From Peribolospora baueri (taxonomy: Eukaryota > Basidiomycota > Peribolosporomycetes > Peribolosporales > Peribolosporaceae), in assembly GCA_029717555.1 (NCBI GenBank), contig JAMDHS010000016.1, positions 62,001 to 126,000 on the forward strand: a stretch of DNA of 64,000 nt. The letters run 5' to 3'. The translations under genes were made by a program, and so were the position numbers. This document shows positions 11,562 through 22,634 of this stretch, piece by piece (position 1 is the stretch's first letter; every line of letters begins with the position of its first letter). The notes beneath the pieces were generated by a model. It saw nothing but the letters and a program-made list of their open reading frames with translations, was not told the origin of the DNA and did not search any database.

Positions 11562-13791
11562 GCGGGGTGGGCGGGGTGGGATGGGATGCGATCGATCGGC
11601 TGGCCGGTCGGCCGTGGGGTCGCTTGTGTGCTTCGTGTTGTTAGCTCGGCGGTGTCGTTGTCGTTGTCGTCTTCGTCGTTCTTCGTTCGTCGTTCGTCAC
11701 TTGTCGTCGCCGTGGTGTGCGAATATGAGACATCTGCCCCAATACCCTGGCATCCCATGCCATGCCATGCCATTTCTTTGGACGAGGGCGTGATCCGATC
11801 CGTCGGACCGGGCGGCTAAACGCGACGCGGAGTGCGGAGTGCGGCGACGGCTAGCTCGGCCCGGCGTGTCGTTCTTGCCTTGCCTTGGATCTGGTGTCTG
11901 AGTGTCCGAATGTCCCTCCCTCCCTCCGTCCGTGCACACATCTTCTCCGACAGGGCGTGTGTTTTTTCGAGCGACTCGAGGACTGCGCTGCGCTGCGCTG
12001 CCTTGCCGCCTCCCGCGTCTTCGGCAGTGGTCATTCTTCCAACCAAGCTCCGCCGCCCTCCGACGGCGTTTTCTTCGGTTCATTTCTTTCTCTTTCTTTC
12101 GTTCTCTCCAGGGAGGCGCGACGATGCGATGAGGGTCCCCGCTCGGGCCATGTACGGACGGATGGTCGATCGATCGATCGATCGATCGATCGTGCTCTGC
12201 GTTCACACGGCCAGGGGAGCGAACGAGGAGGGCGACGGCATTGGAGGGTATGGAATTCCATGACAAGCAAGCAAGCAAGTAAGGCGCATCTCGTCTGGAC
12301 GCCGCCGGCGTCCCATCTCTCCGTACACGAAGGACATGTAAACGACGGACGCGAGCGCTCCTCGTTTCGTTTCCTTTCGTTTCGCCATCGCAGTCGCAGT
12401 CGCAGCGCCAGTGCATCACATCGCATCGCATAGGTGACGGTGCCCGTCGCGCTTTGCTTTGCCGGGACGGAGGAGGCGGCAGGACGAGGGATGGCAGGAT
12501 GGGGAATGGAGAGAAGAGGTGAGCGTGCGAAAGTCGGTCGGTCGGTCGGGCGGAGGGATAGGCGTGCGCGTGGGAAGGACGTCAGTTTGCTGACGCTCGT
12601 CGGCAGATAGTCCATGTCCGACACCGACTCGGCCTCGGACTCGGACTCGGGCTCGGCTCGGCAGATGACCCGTTAGCTCGGTCGAGGTGGGAAGAGGAGG
12701 TGGTGGGCTGTCGACGTAGGCGGAGCGAACGAACGATCGGTGTGGTGGACAAAGGTGGACGGACGTCGCCGTCGAGCATACGAGTCTGTCCTCCCCTCTG
12801 TCTGTCCCTGTCTTTGTCCCTGTCCCTCGCTGTGCTATGGCCAACACCTGGGGCCGTTGGGGATGAGAATGAGAATGAGATTACGTACGACGATGCGGCA
12901 TCCGCTCGTAGTGATCAGCATCCGCCGTCCCGGTGCCTGGCTTGCGAGCTCCAAGAGCTCCAAGGGAGCGAGGAGAGAAAGGGAGAGAGCGAGCGTGAGC
13001 GGGCGATGACGACGACGTACGAGGACGACGACGATGACGACGACGAGGACGAGAAGGACGACGAGACGCCGACGAGGATGCCTCGAGCAACCTTCGTTAA
13101 CCCTAACTTTACCTTGCCTTCCCCTACCCAGCCTTACCCAGCCTTACCCAGGCCAGCCGTAACCTTGGCCTGGCTAGCGCTGGCCTGCCCTGAGCGCTGG
13201 CCTGGCCTGGTCGGCTGCCACGAGGCCGGGCGGTTAAATAAACGGGCTTACTTTGTTTGATGGAGTCCCTTCTTCGACTCTCTCACTTCCGATGTCGTGT
13301 CGTCGCCGGCCATATCCATCATAATCGTGACGCGACACCATCCCAATCTCACCTTTGTGCGGCGTGCGGGCCAAGGAGGAGGATGGAAGGATGAATGATG
13401 GGTCGGTCGAGCGGTCGTACAAGGTTCGTCCAAAACGTCCTCGTCCCTCCTTCGTCGGCCGATTTGAGCGACCTCGACAACGACGACGACGACGACCTCG
13501 ACACTAATAACGACCTCTTCCTCTTCCTCCACCTCCGCCCCTTTCACCCTTCGGTGAGCGACTACTCTCGGCCGTGCGAGCATGCTTTTCTCTCCGGCCG
13601 GTGATAATGGACGGACGGAGGGACGGAGGGACGGGATGGATGATGCTGAGCAACGTCGTCTCGTTCCCCTTTGCCTCCTTCGTTCTCTCACCACCGACTC
13701 CTCCCCACCGAACTACATAAACAGACGACCAAGGTCGTCGGCCACTTGCCAACCGTCGTCTTTCTCCTTCTCATTCGCCCTCGCCCTCGGC
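11562..13791. repeat. 2.2-kb intergenic region rich in short tandem repeats
   Basis: No convincing gene. It contains several microsatellite-like tracts: CATGC units near 11755-11775, a GATC array at about 12163-12195, AAGC units near 12265-12280, GCAGTC units near 12390-12405, GGTC units near 12535-12550, and a decamer-like array of CCTTACCCAG and relatives at about 13120-13170. Long open frames on both strands here have repetitive composition and no domain, so I treat them as by-products of high GC. The right end (13650-13790) is pyrimidine-rich and would fit the promoter and leader of the next gene. Confidence 0.5.
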
Positions 13792-15751
13792 ATGGAGTAT
13801 CCCGGCCAGTACCACGGCCAAGAACACGAACAACAGCGACAGCAACAGCAGCAGCAGCAGCAACACCAGCATCAGCAGGAGCAACAGCAATATCAGCAGC
13901 ACCAGTACCAGCAGCAACAGCAACAGCAACAACAGCAACAACAATATCGACACTGGCACCAATATCAGCCATTTCATCCTCAACACCAACACCAACACCA
14001 ACTCCAACCCGCACCCAATCCTCCCTCCCACCCCGTCTGGCCCTCCGAACTGCCCGCCGATACCTCCTCCCTGACCCACGTCCCTCTCCCCGACGACGCC
14101 CACGCCCTGTCCAACTTTGCCCTCTCCCTCGCCATGTCTCTTCCTCCAACCCCCGCCGACGCTCACGCCTTCTATCCGCCCCTCCTCCCTTCCAACGCCT
14201 TCTCCTCCCCCACCGCCATCGGCCTCGCCGTCTCCGCCCCTGATCCTCGCCTCACGACGGCCGCCGGCGGCGACCAACACCAATGGGCCCCCGCCGCCTT
14301 CCTCCACCCGGTCGCTGCCCCCGCTACCACCCCCCAGCCCTCGCCCTACGCCCACACCGCGCCCCTCCTCACCGCCTACCCTTCTTCCCACCTCCTCCTC
14401 ACCCCTCCTCCCACCGCCCTCCAAGCCCCCCCGATGTCCACCCCCGTCTCTTCTTCCCCCGCCCCCACCGCCACCGCGTCCTCCCCAGATCGCCCCAGGA
14501 AGATGGGCCGCCGCATCCTGGCAGAACACGCAAAGTTCTACGACTACCTTGTCGACGTTCAAAAGCCCGTCGTCCATCTCGACCTCCACCTTGACGACCA
14601 GCACAAAGCCACCCAATCCCCCGCGTCGACGACGACGATGACAACGACAACGACGACGACAAAGAGGTGCATGTTCTGTCGCGAGTGGGAGTTTAGCCAC
14701 CTTCCCAAGTTTCTCGATCACCTTGTCGATAGGAGCAGAAAGTATAGGGATAGGGGACATTCTGGTCCCCTGTTTGAGATGGCCAGGCAAGGGGCCTTGG
14801 AGATCCAGACGGCCAAGAGCAAGGAGCGCTCAAAGTCGGCCTCTTCGGCCTCTGCAAAGCTCCCCGGTCCGACGCCCCCGGATCCCGCGCCCGCGCCGTC
14901 GACCGAGGACGTCGACGACAAACTCGTCCCCGCCGACGGTAGCACCACCACTATCATCACCACCACCACCACAGAAGACCTCCTCCCGCCCGGCACGGCC
15001 GGAGCGCCGGTGTCATTGGTGCGTTGCCGCTCCCTCGTCACGCTCCGTGAGCGTGCGCACCTCGCTAACCGCGTCTCCCGCCTCGCGCGCCGCACAGACC
15101 ATGCCCGCTTTTTCCGCGTCGGCACCCTCCCATCCGCGCACCCCATCCTCCTCCCTCTCCACCCCCCGCCCCTTGCACGCGTCCCAAGTGGACGTCGTCC
15201 AGCAGCTCACAGAAGCCGTACGGTCCATCCAGTCCGGCATGTCCACCATCCAAGCCGACCTGGCCAACATGAAGAGCAACATGGTCTCCCGCGACGACCT
15301 CAACCGGCTGCTCTCCGTCGCTGGCGTCGCTCTCGCTGGTCACGGTCACGGTTCCGGCCCCGGCCCCGGCACCGGTGGCGGCGGCGGCGGGGGTTCAGCC
15401 GGCGGAACCGACTCGGATCGGTCCGCCTTTGCAACCTACACCGCGTCCCACACTGGCACCGGCACCGGCACCGGCACCGGTTCTGGCTCCGGCTCCGGCT
15501 CCTGGTCCGCTTCTACTCCTTCCTCTTCTTCTTCTGCCCCGTATGGCGGCCACAACTTGTCTGCGGCGGCTCACACCCACCGTCACTCGTCCGACTCGTC
15601 TCCGCCAGCGCCAGCGTCAGGGCAAGGCGTATTGGCAACGGCGTCGTCGTCATCATCGTCGTGTACGTTATGCGTTCCCCATCCCCCTCCCTTCCTCCCT
15701 CCCTTCCTCCCTCCCCTCCTCACAGCCGGAGGCGGAGGCAGCGACCGCTGA
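13792..15751 (+). CDS. Polyglutamine protein with a Cys/His motif, possible nuclear regulator
   Basis: I start it at 13792 (MEYPGQYHGQEHE) because the in-frame sequence upstream is leader-like. It has a Gln/His-rich stretch over roughly residues 12-65, then a long Pro/Ser/Ala-rich part. One ordered block follows: RRILAEHAKFYDYLVD and, after a Thr-rich spacer, RCMFCREWEFSHLPKFLDHL with YRDRG. This has a CxxC and two His, possibly a small zinc-binding fold. After an intron (about 15017-15098) comes a helical segment, VVQQLTEAVRSIQSGMSTI, that could be a short coiled coil. Gly- and Ser-rich repeats end the protein. A last 63-nt intron at 15663-15725 is a multiple of three, so the frame stays open spliced or not. 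I do not recognise the family. Confidence 0.6.
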
Positions 15752-16514
15752 CCTACCCAGCTAGCTCGCTCGCCTCCCTCTCCCGTACCCGTTCGTTCGT
15801 TCGTTCGTCTGTCTTCCCGACGCGGGAGGCTACGGCGGTGTGAATAATGTACGTCCCATCGCCTTTTCTGCTCATGTATTATGATATCTCCCATCACGTT
15901 ACGTTACGTTACGTCCCATCGCATCCAATCATATCACATCACATCAAATCATACCAGCCAGACGTGCATTCCTCGCCGAAGAGGCCGCCGAAGCCCTTTC
16001 GCCGGCCACCGCTCGCCAGTACCGGCGGCGGTGCATGGTCAAGGCGATAGTTGGGGGTGCGTGTCGTCGTCGTCGTCGTATCTCGTCGTGTCGTATCGCC
16101 TCGCGTCGCCTCGCACCACCTCGCACCATCCATCGCAACCTTCCTCGCCCTTTGTTCTCGGCCTCGCACAGCGTCCTCGCGGATGCGCTCGACCCGATTC
16201 GACGCGCTCGATTCGATTCCTTGTTCCCGCCTCCGTTCCCACCTTCGGCACACGTCTATATAGAGACCCCGTATTTCACTCGCGGAGGCGACAGCGGGTG
16301 CAGTGGATGAGAGAATGTGGGTGCCATCCTTTCCTTTCCTTTTCTTTCCCTTTCCCTTTCCCTTTCCGTTTCTTTTTTATTTATCTCGACGACGATGAGG
16401 TCAATCTCGTGGAGAATAAACGTCCGCTCGGCTTTTCTTTTTCAAACGCCGGACGACGGCCGTCTGACAGACAGCAACCGAGGCAAGCGCCCTTCCGTCC
16501 TCTTCGCCATCACA
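15752..16514. other. Intergenic region between convergent genes
   Basis: About 0.76 kb between the 3' ends of a plus- and a minus-strand gene. It has short repeats (ACGTT units near 15899-15914, CATCACAT-like units near 15930-15945, a TTTCCC array near 16335-16370) and nothing that I recognise as a gene. Confidence 0.45.
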
Positions 16515-19500
16515 TCACCGTCCAACCTCCCGTCCCCGACGCCCTCCTAACCCCGTCCCACCGTTTCCCCTCACAAACCCGAATCGACCGCCTTCGACCC
16601 CGCCCGCGCCGCCGCTCGACACGCTCTGAGCTGACATCCCACTCTCCGAACTCGCCGACTTGGGCAGACGCGAGCCGCTTCCCCCCGTCTTCGTCGCGCT
16701 CGCGCTCGCGCTCGCCGCCGATCCGCTGGACTCGGACCGGTCCGTCGCGCCGCTCAACGTCTTGCTCGTTCGATGCGTCGACGGCCGGTACGCCAGCCGA
16801 GAGCCCGGGATCGTCGTCTCCCTCTGCATCGACGACTCCAGCCGAGAACTAAAGCCGATCCCCGGCACGCTCGGCTGGCTTGCGCGCGAGGTGGACGCCA
16901 TCGTATCGCCGCCGCCACCGATGAAAAAGGCGGACGAGGGCAAAGCAGATGACGTCAGCGACAGAGGACGGCCGATGGTCGACACTCGAGACCTCGTCGT
17001 CGCTGGACCCGACGAGACCGCCGGTGGGACCATAGACGCCGGCCGGGGCGCTTTGAGCCTGCTCGAAGGCGGCGCCGCCAATCGGCTGACGAACGCCGGC
17101 CTCTTGCTCTTCCCTTCGCCCACGTCGTTCGCTCCCTCCCAACTTTCGCCCGAGCCTGTCCTCTCGCGCAGCGAACGCGGAACCGCGGGCACCGCCAGCG
17201 GCGGTACGGGATCTGCTCCGACTCGAGCCGACGTCTTCGACCTCGTCGGGCTCCCCGGGTCGCTCTGCAGCCTCGTTCTCGCGCCCGATGGATCTTGTCC
17301 GTCTTTGAAAGGTGAGCGAGGACGTCCGCTCGTCGAATACGCCGCCGCCGAGCTCGACTCGCCGCGCGTGCGCAGCGCAGAGCTAGTGCTGTGCTCCGGA
17401 GGAGGAGCGAGCGAAAGACTGGTGGACGTCGACGGCTTTTGATCGCGAAGCTGCATGGCAGGCGCGGGCTGGGAGCGACTGGACACGAGCCCAGAAGTTG
17501 CGCCGCTCGCTTTCGGGGCAGCGAGCCGGCCGCCCCCAGTTGGAACAGGCATCCTGCTTCCGACGCTCTGTCCCAATCGACGAAAACTGGAAACGCTTCC
17601 TGAGTTTGCCCCATCGTCGTCGATGGTAACAGCGTCGGCCGATGTGACGGGCTCACGCCGTTCCCCAGATACCGCGGCCGAGCAGTCCGGTACTGACTTG
17701 CTAGGCGCCGCTTCTTTGTCCTTGGTGGACGGGAAAGCAAACGTCCTGGCTGTGGGGACTGAATAAAACAAAAGCTCAACGAAGCGCCTTCGTACGGTCG
17801 TTCTACCCGATCGCTTTGCTTACCGCGTCCGATTCCGCTCTTTCGTCGAGGCGACGCTGGCGGTGGGTTTCTTGAACTGTCGCCCTCGACGGCACCTCGT
17901 CCTCCCTCGTCTTTCGGTTTGAAAGGCGCTTCCCAGTTGGAGTCCGTCCGAGCAGCATCGGTTCCGCGACCACTCTCCTGGCGGGAGGGACTCTCTTCTC
18001 CTGGAAAAGCTGAAAGGGTCACGCCAAATCAGTCCATCTCGCCGTGAGTCGAACTAACGCGGCCGTCACCTGCTCACCTCGTTCGGCCCTCCTCAACAGC
18101 GCTTCCGTATCCCCATCCTGATGTGCAAGCCACCGTTCCAAGTTGTTGCCAGTCCAAGTCGCACCTGCGCCAAGCGAGGCCAAGGTGAACTGGCTGCCAG
18201 TGGTATCTCCGTCGGACGAGGGAGATGGATCCATGTTCTCGGTACGGCCGCGGGTAGGAGAAGGAGGCCGAGTGGAAAGAGGGGTGGGGGCGACGTCATT
18301 GTTTTCTTCGTCCCCTTCGATGGGCGTCTCGAGCGCCGCTGACCTTGGGGAAGCAAGAGCGCCCATGATTGAACTATTCGAGCCCGGTGCGATAGAGGCG
18401 GCTAGCGTGCTGGGCGGAAGACTGGCGTTCAGAACGCTTCCGTAGCGCACGATGGTACTGCTGCGCAAGCCCAGTTCAGTGCTGAGGTCTGCGCTGACAT
18501 TAGACGCAGTGGACAAGCTTCGATCGGCCAGGCCGACGTCCTGATCCGACGCAGTCCTTACATTGCCAACGGGCACTCGGAGGATGCTCTGATCAGTGAC
18601 TTGCTTTGATGAGGACGGATCTGCATTGTGGCCTCCGAACACTCTCTTCGGCGAGCGTTGGGGGCGCCAAGGTTGCTGTGATCGACCATTCTCAGTCCGC
18701 TGCAGAGCACTCAGGTCGACGCTGATATCGCTGATGGTGACGTCGTCGAGATTTCTTGCGAACGAGCGATCCTCGCGAAGATCGAACGAGGCGTCATCGA
18801 AGCCTCCAAGGACATCGGAGAGACGGGTAGGAGAGGGCGGGAGCGCAGGTAGCAGGGCTGTCGAAGACGGTTGGGAGAATGTGTCAGGGGAAGGCGCATG
18901 CGGTGTAAAGATCGAGGTGGGCTCACAAGAATCAATCGTGTCGTCTGCACTGGACTGCGCTTCCACGTTGCCTTTGGCGATGATATCCCGAAGCGAGCTC
19001 GCCAGAGCCGTATCTTTCTCGCCCAAGTGACCTGGTGCAGGACCCGCCTCGCGTTGTTCATACCCATCGTCCAAAGCGTTCTGTAACTCGCTGGCGTCGA
19101 ATGTGGGTGCCGACTGACCACGTAAGACATCTTTACCCTTTGTCGGTGAGGTGCTCCTTTCTCGCAGCCGGCTGTTCATCGAGTCCGCTCGTGATCTCGT
19201 CGGCGACCCGTCCGCTGCTGCATCTCGTTCCAGAAGACCCATAGCCCTTTTCAGAGCCGCACTCTGATGACGAGGCGTCTTTCCCGGCGATAGTGGAACA
19301 TTCTGCCGCCGATCTGCGAAGGCCTCTTGCCCGTTCGTCAAAGGAGGCGGCGTGCCGATGATCGCCTGTTCAGTCGCCGGTCCCTTCACGCGTGTTGGGC
19401 TCATGCCGCCGTCACGCTCGTAGAGACCCAGTGGCCTCCGAGTCTGCTCCCCCAGCGCCTGCCTCTGAGGCGAGGCGGGATGCCGCTGTTCGTCATCGAG

Positions 19501-20052
19501 CCACCACCCCATCGAGTCGATGCTGCCAAAACGAGAATGTGCCGTGCCGTAGCTGGAATTTGAAGCCGAGCTGGGCGATCGTGGACAGGCGTGGTCCGTA
19601 AAGGGCTTAACGGCCCCACGCGAATGCTGGTCACCCACACCGGCGTGGTCAATGACGATCGGATCCATATAAGCCGTTTGTGTATGTGCCGGTCGCGGGG
19701 TGTCGCAAAGCCAGTCTTTCGTGTAGTCGCCCCTCTCCCATCCCTGCTCTTCTTGCCCGCCGTTCGACCCTAGCTCGGCGAGCGCACCTACGTGCAACGC
19801 AGCCTTCTGACTGGGCGTTCCTCCAAACAGTCTACCCGCGGCTGGACGGGGCGTCTCTATGTCGACGAGCTTAGAAGCGGCGGGCCTCTTAGGAGACGCA
19901 CGGGGCGAAGAAACGGTGGCCGCGAGACCGGGCCTCGCATTCTCCTTGTCGAGGAAGATAGCGGATGTGCGAGGGGAAGAGGCGGGCGAGTCGGGGAGGG
20001 GAGCATTGAGCGGGTCGAAAGCCGCGAGGAGGTCCAGGTTGACGCTGACCAT
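16515..20052 (-). CDS. Large Ser/Pro-rich protein with KEN box, unknown function
   Basis: About 1,130 residues in three exons (20052-18078, 18000-17824, 17758-16515); all joins keep frame with GT-AG signals. The N-terminus MVSVNLDLLAAFDPLNAPLP is followed by a KEN box at residues 36-38 (LDKENARP), the classical APC/C-Cdh1 degradation signal, here with the favoured Pro after it. Many SP and TP sites, often followed by basic residues (SPTR, SPKR, TPRP), look like cyclin-dependent kinase targets. One conserved-looking block is RLSDVLGGFDDASFDLRED with DVTISDISVDLSAL. The last 400 residues are basic and Ser-rich with a glycine-rich end (GRRGREVGR). No enzyme domain or membrane segment is seen. 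Inference: a cell-cycle-controlled scaffold or cytoskeletal protein. The family is not recognised. Confidence 0.68.
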
Positions 20053-20907
20053 GTCTACGCCTCTTGACGTGGGAGAGAGAGACCGAGAAAATGGTCCAAG
20101 TTGTGCACGTCTAAAGGCAAAGCTTAGAATTTAAGGTCGTGTAACACACGCGCCGGTCACGTGCACCCGGTGCAGCGGCCTATGCTTCATTTCACTACTA
20201 CACGCGGTCCCGGCTGGGACGAATCCATGGCTACAAACATAAACACCCTTCAAGGAAGCGGAGAACGGAGCAGCTAGCTTGGCGCTCCTCCCTCTCGATA
20301 GAGGGTATGAGTGATTTAATTGTGCGATCTTCTCCAACACCGGTGGAGGAGCGAATGTGACAGGAAAAGGGACACGTCCGCAGACGACACACTTACCTGA
20401 CCGACTCACCAGGGCGTGTGTTGTCTCGGAAGAGAGAAAAGAAAAGGGAATAAATAGGTGGCTTCCTGGATTCATTATGCATACTGTCCTCTGACTGCTT
20501 GTTTTGCTTGATGCATATCAGCAACTCCGCTTGCATGCGCGTGACTTTGCTAAATCTCCCTCCAGCCTCGATGTCGTCTTCTTTAGCATAACTGCCATCT
20601 TTAACCGGTTTGACGCTTGTACGTTTGCGGGCGCGGCGCGACGGATAAAACTTGGGTGTTTTCTTGCGGACTTGGGACTTGGGAGAGAGGAAAACTACTA
20701 GACGGTACAACAGCGTAGAAAAGTGGTTTGACGTTGGGAACCTTGAGGATCACATCGAAGTTTTGAGAGCCTAGGGCCCGTCATTGGGAGACGATCGAAC
20801 GGAAACTTTGCGCGTAGGACTTGATCGACGACGACGGGAGAAAGGGGTACGGGCCAAAGAGTGGGAGAGATAACCACCCCCAAAGGGCTCTGAACCGAAC
20901 AACCACT
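20053..20907. other. Intergenic region with one doubtful minus-strand frame
   Basis: About 0.85 kb between two minus-strand genes. A 105-codon minus-strand frame at 20393-20710 (containing VRKKTPKFYPSRRARKR) is basic and could be an exon, but its downstream part runs into A/T-rich, leader-like sequence. I could not link it to a family or to good splice sites. Otherwise it holds the promoter of the KEN-box gene and the 3' region of the Tra2-like gene. Confidence 0.35.
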
Positions 20908-22329
20908 TCAATAGTCGGGGTACGACCTGCCAACAGGCGCCCTCTCGACGCTGTCCGGAGCATCGTACCTCATGGCGTGCCTGTCATCCTTGTCAGGACT
21001 ATCGAGGTGGCCACCCTTGCGAGGCGGGGGCACGTCATCGGGGTAGCGAGACCGCGGCGCCGGGCTGACACTTTTATCGGCACCGGGTCTGCCACCACGC
21101 TCGTAGCTAGGGCTGCGCCTGTACCCGTAGTTCGGGCTACGGCGACTGCGCGGCGGAGGCGAATAACCTCGACGGCGCGGAGGAGGCGACGGGGACGGCG
21201 AGTAACGACCACGACGGCGGGGTGGCGAACGAGAGCGGCGCCGGGGGATAGGAGACCGCTCCCGCCAGCTACGGTCCCGGTCATAACCCAAACCCCTTCC
21301 ACCGTAGGAGTCGTAGCCGCCGCGCGGAGGGGGACGACGATAGGTATCAACTGATGATGGCAAACCAACGCACATCAGCGAGGTTGACCTTCAACCGAAA
21401 TTGCGCGGAAGACTCGGGCGAAACTCACAGTCGCCGCCGCGCTTGTTGCCCATATACTCGCCGGGCGTGGGGTCGTGAGGCCGCTTAGTGACAGAGTAAT
21501 CCACGCGAAGGCGGCGTCCGTGCAGTTCCTGAAGAGGACAATACAGAGAATGAGCGATGATGCGAAACATATACCTTAAATGATACGAAAACAGAACCCA
21601 CGATGCCATTGAGTGCCTTGATCGCACGAGTGGCACCGTCCACGTCCTCCATGGTCACGAAGCCGAAGCCGCGAGAGCGCAAGGACTGTCAAGAGAAACG
21701 TAATGGCGAAGATCAGGTCAAGGGAAAAGCTCATTTCTCGCACATTCAGAAACGCAAACCTCATCCAGCAGTTCTCACCCTCTGATCGTACACTATGGTC
21801 GCCTTCTCTACCCTTCCGAACCTGGAGAATTCGTCCTCGAGATCGCGCTCGACGGTGCGGATGCTCAAGCCGAACACACCGACGACGTTCGTCGGCTGTG
21901 GATCGTTTGGAGCATGGCGAGGCTTAGGCGGGGGAAGACGAGAGGACAGCGGGGGGGGCACGGGCGACCGGGAACGCGAGTACCTGCAGATGTATGGGGA
22001 ACGCGCGAAGATGAGACCTGAGAAACCATCACGATAAGCGGAATACGCGTAGTAAGCTCACTTCCTACGCGGAGGAGGGCTCCTGCTACTGTCCAGAGGG
22101 GGCCTGTTCTGTCCCGGAGGACTGCGGCTCCTCGAGCGACCGCGAAAACCGTCCTCGTTGACGGAAAGGTCCGGGGGAGGGCTACGCCAATGGTCGCCGG
22201 CAGCTTCAGCGGGAGGAGAGTCGTACTTTGTACATGAGAAACAAGCAAGGGATGATGGTGAGCAACAAGAAAAGAAGCCGCAACATAGTTGCTGCCAAAA
22301 GCACCGGTATCTACCCGAGCGCTCACCAT
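20908..22329 (-). CDS. Tra2-like SR/RRM splicing regulator
   Basis: The first exon is only the start codon: ATG at 22327-22329 is followed directly by donor GTGAGC, and the frame resumes after CAAAG as YDSPPAEAAGDHWRSPPPD. An N-terminal RS region (RGRSRSRSPPGQ, YSRSRSPVPPP) precedes one RRM. RNP2 is VVGVFGLS, followed by VERDLEDEFSRFGRVEKATI; RNP1 is SRGFGFVTM, and the domain ends with ELHGRRLRVDYS. The linker TKRPHDPTPGEYMG is typical of Transformer-2 proteins. The C-terminal RS domain has RRRSRSPPRRRGRYSPSPSP and similar repeats and ends with GRSYPDY. Known: these nuclear proteins bind exonic enhancers through the RRM and recruit the spliceosome through RS domains. Six exons, about 300 residues. 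It is transcribed divergently from eL18. Confidence 0.87.
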
Positions 22330-22634
22330 GTTTGCGAGTCTGAAAAACTAGATAGACTCCTGTGCGATCGCGATGGAGATGTGGAAAACAAAGGCTCATG
22401 CGATGGAGCCGGAGGTGACACATTCCGCGCGCATTTGCCACGTGCGCGGTACAACCCTACTCCTATGGAGCAATAACCCTACTCGCGCAATCCAACTCCC
22501 AGCTATACAGCAGTCCTGCCATCCCGCCCGCCCTTCTCCCTTGCTGCGGCGCGTTTCGAACGAGAGCACTTGGCCGTCTGTCCCTCAGTCCCGCTCTCGT
22601 TCTTCTCCCAAGCGAAGAAGACCCGTCAAGCACC
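22330..22634. promoter_or_regulatory. Divergent promoter between the Tra2-like gene and eL18
   Basis: The two start codons lie 305 bp apart in opposite directions. The eL18 side is pyrimidine-rich just before its ATG (CCCGCTCTCGTTCTTCTCCC at about 22589-22608), like the oligopyrimidine leaders of ribosomal protein mRNAs. No TATA box is evident. Sharing of control elements is inferred only from the spacing. Confidence 0.6.

Noticed and set aside
12031-12624. Several 130-240-codon frames on both strands in the 11.6-13.6 kb gap
   Set aside because: They overlap each other and are driven by tandem repeats and high GC; none has a recognisable motif or usable splice sites.
13771-14790. Long minus-strand frame (339 codons) opposite the polyglutamine gene, rich in Gly and Leu
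   Set aside because: It is the antisense of CAG/CAA and CCC/TCC-rich coding sequence; open antisense frames are expected there, and it has no domain.
20970-21368. Minus-strand frame of 132 codons overlapping the RS domain of the Tra2-like gene
   Set aside because: A frame-shifted reading of Arg/Ser repeats; the RS frame joins to the RRM through good splice sites, this one does not.
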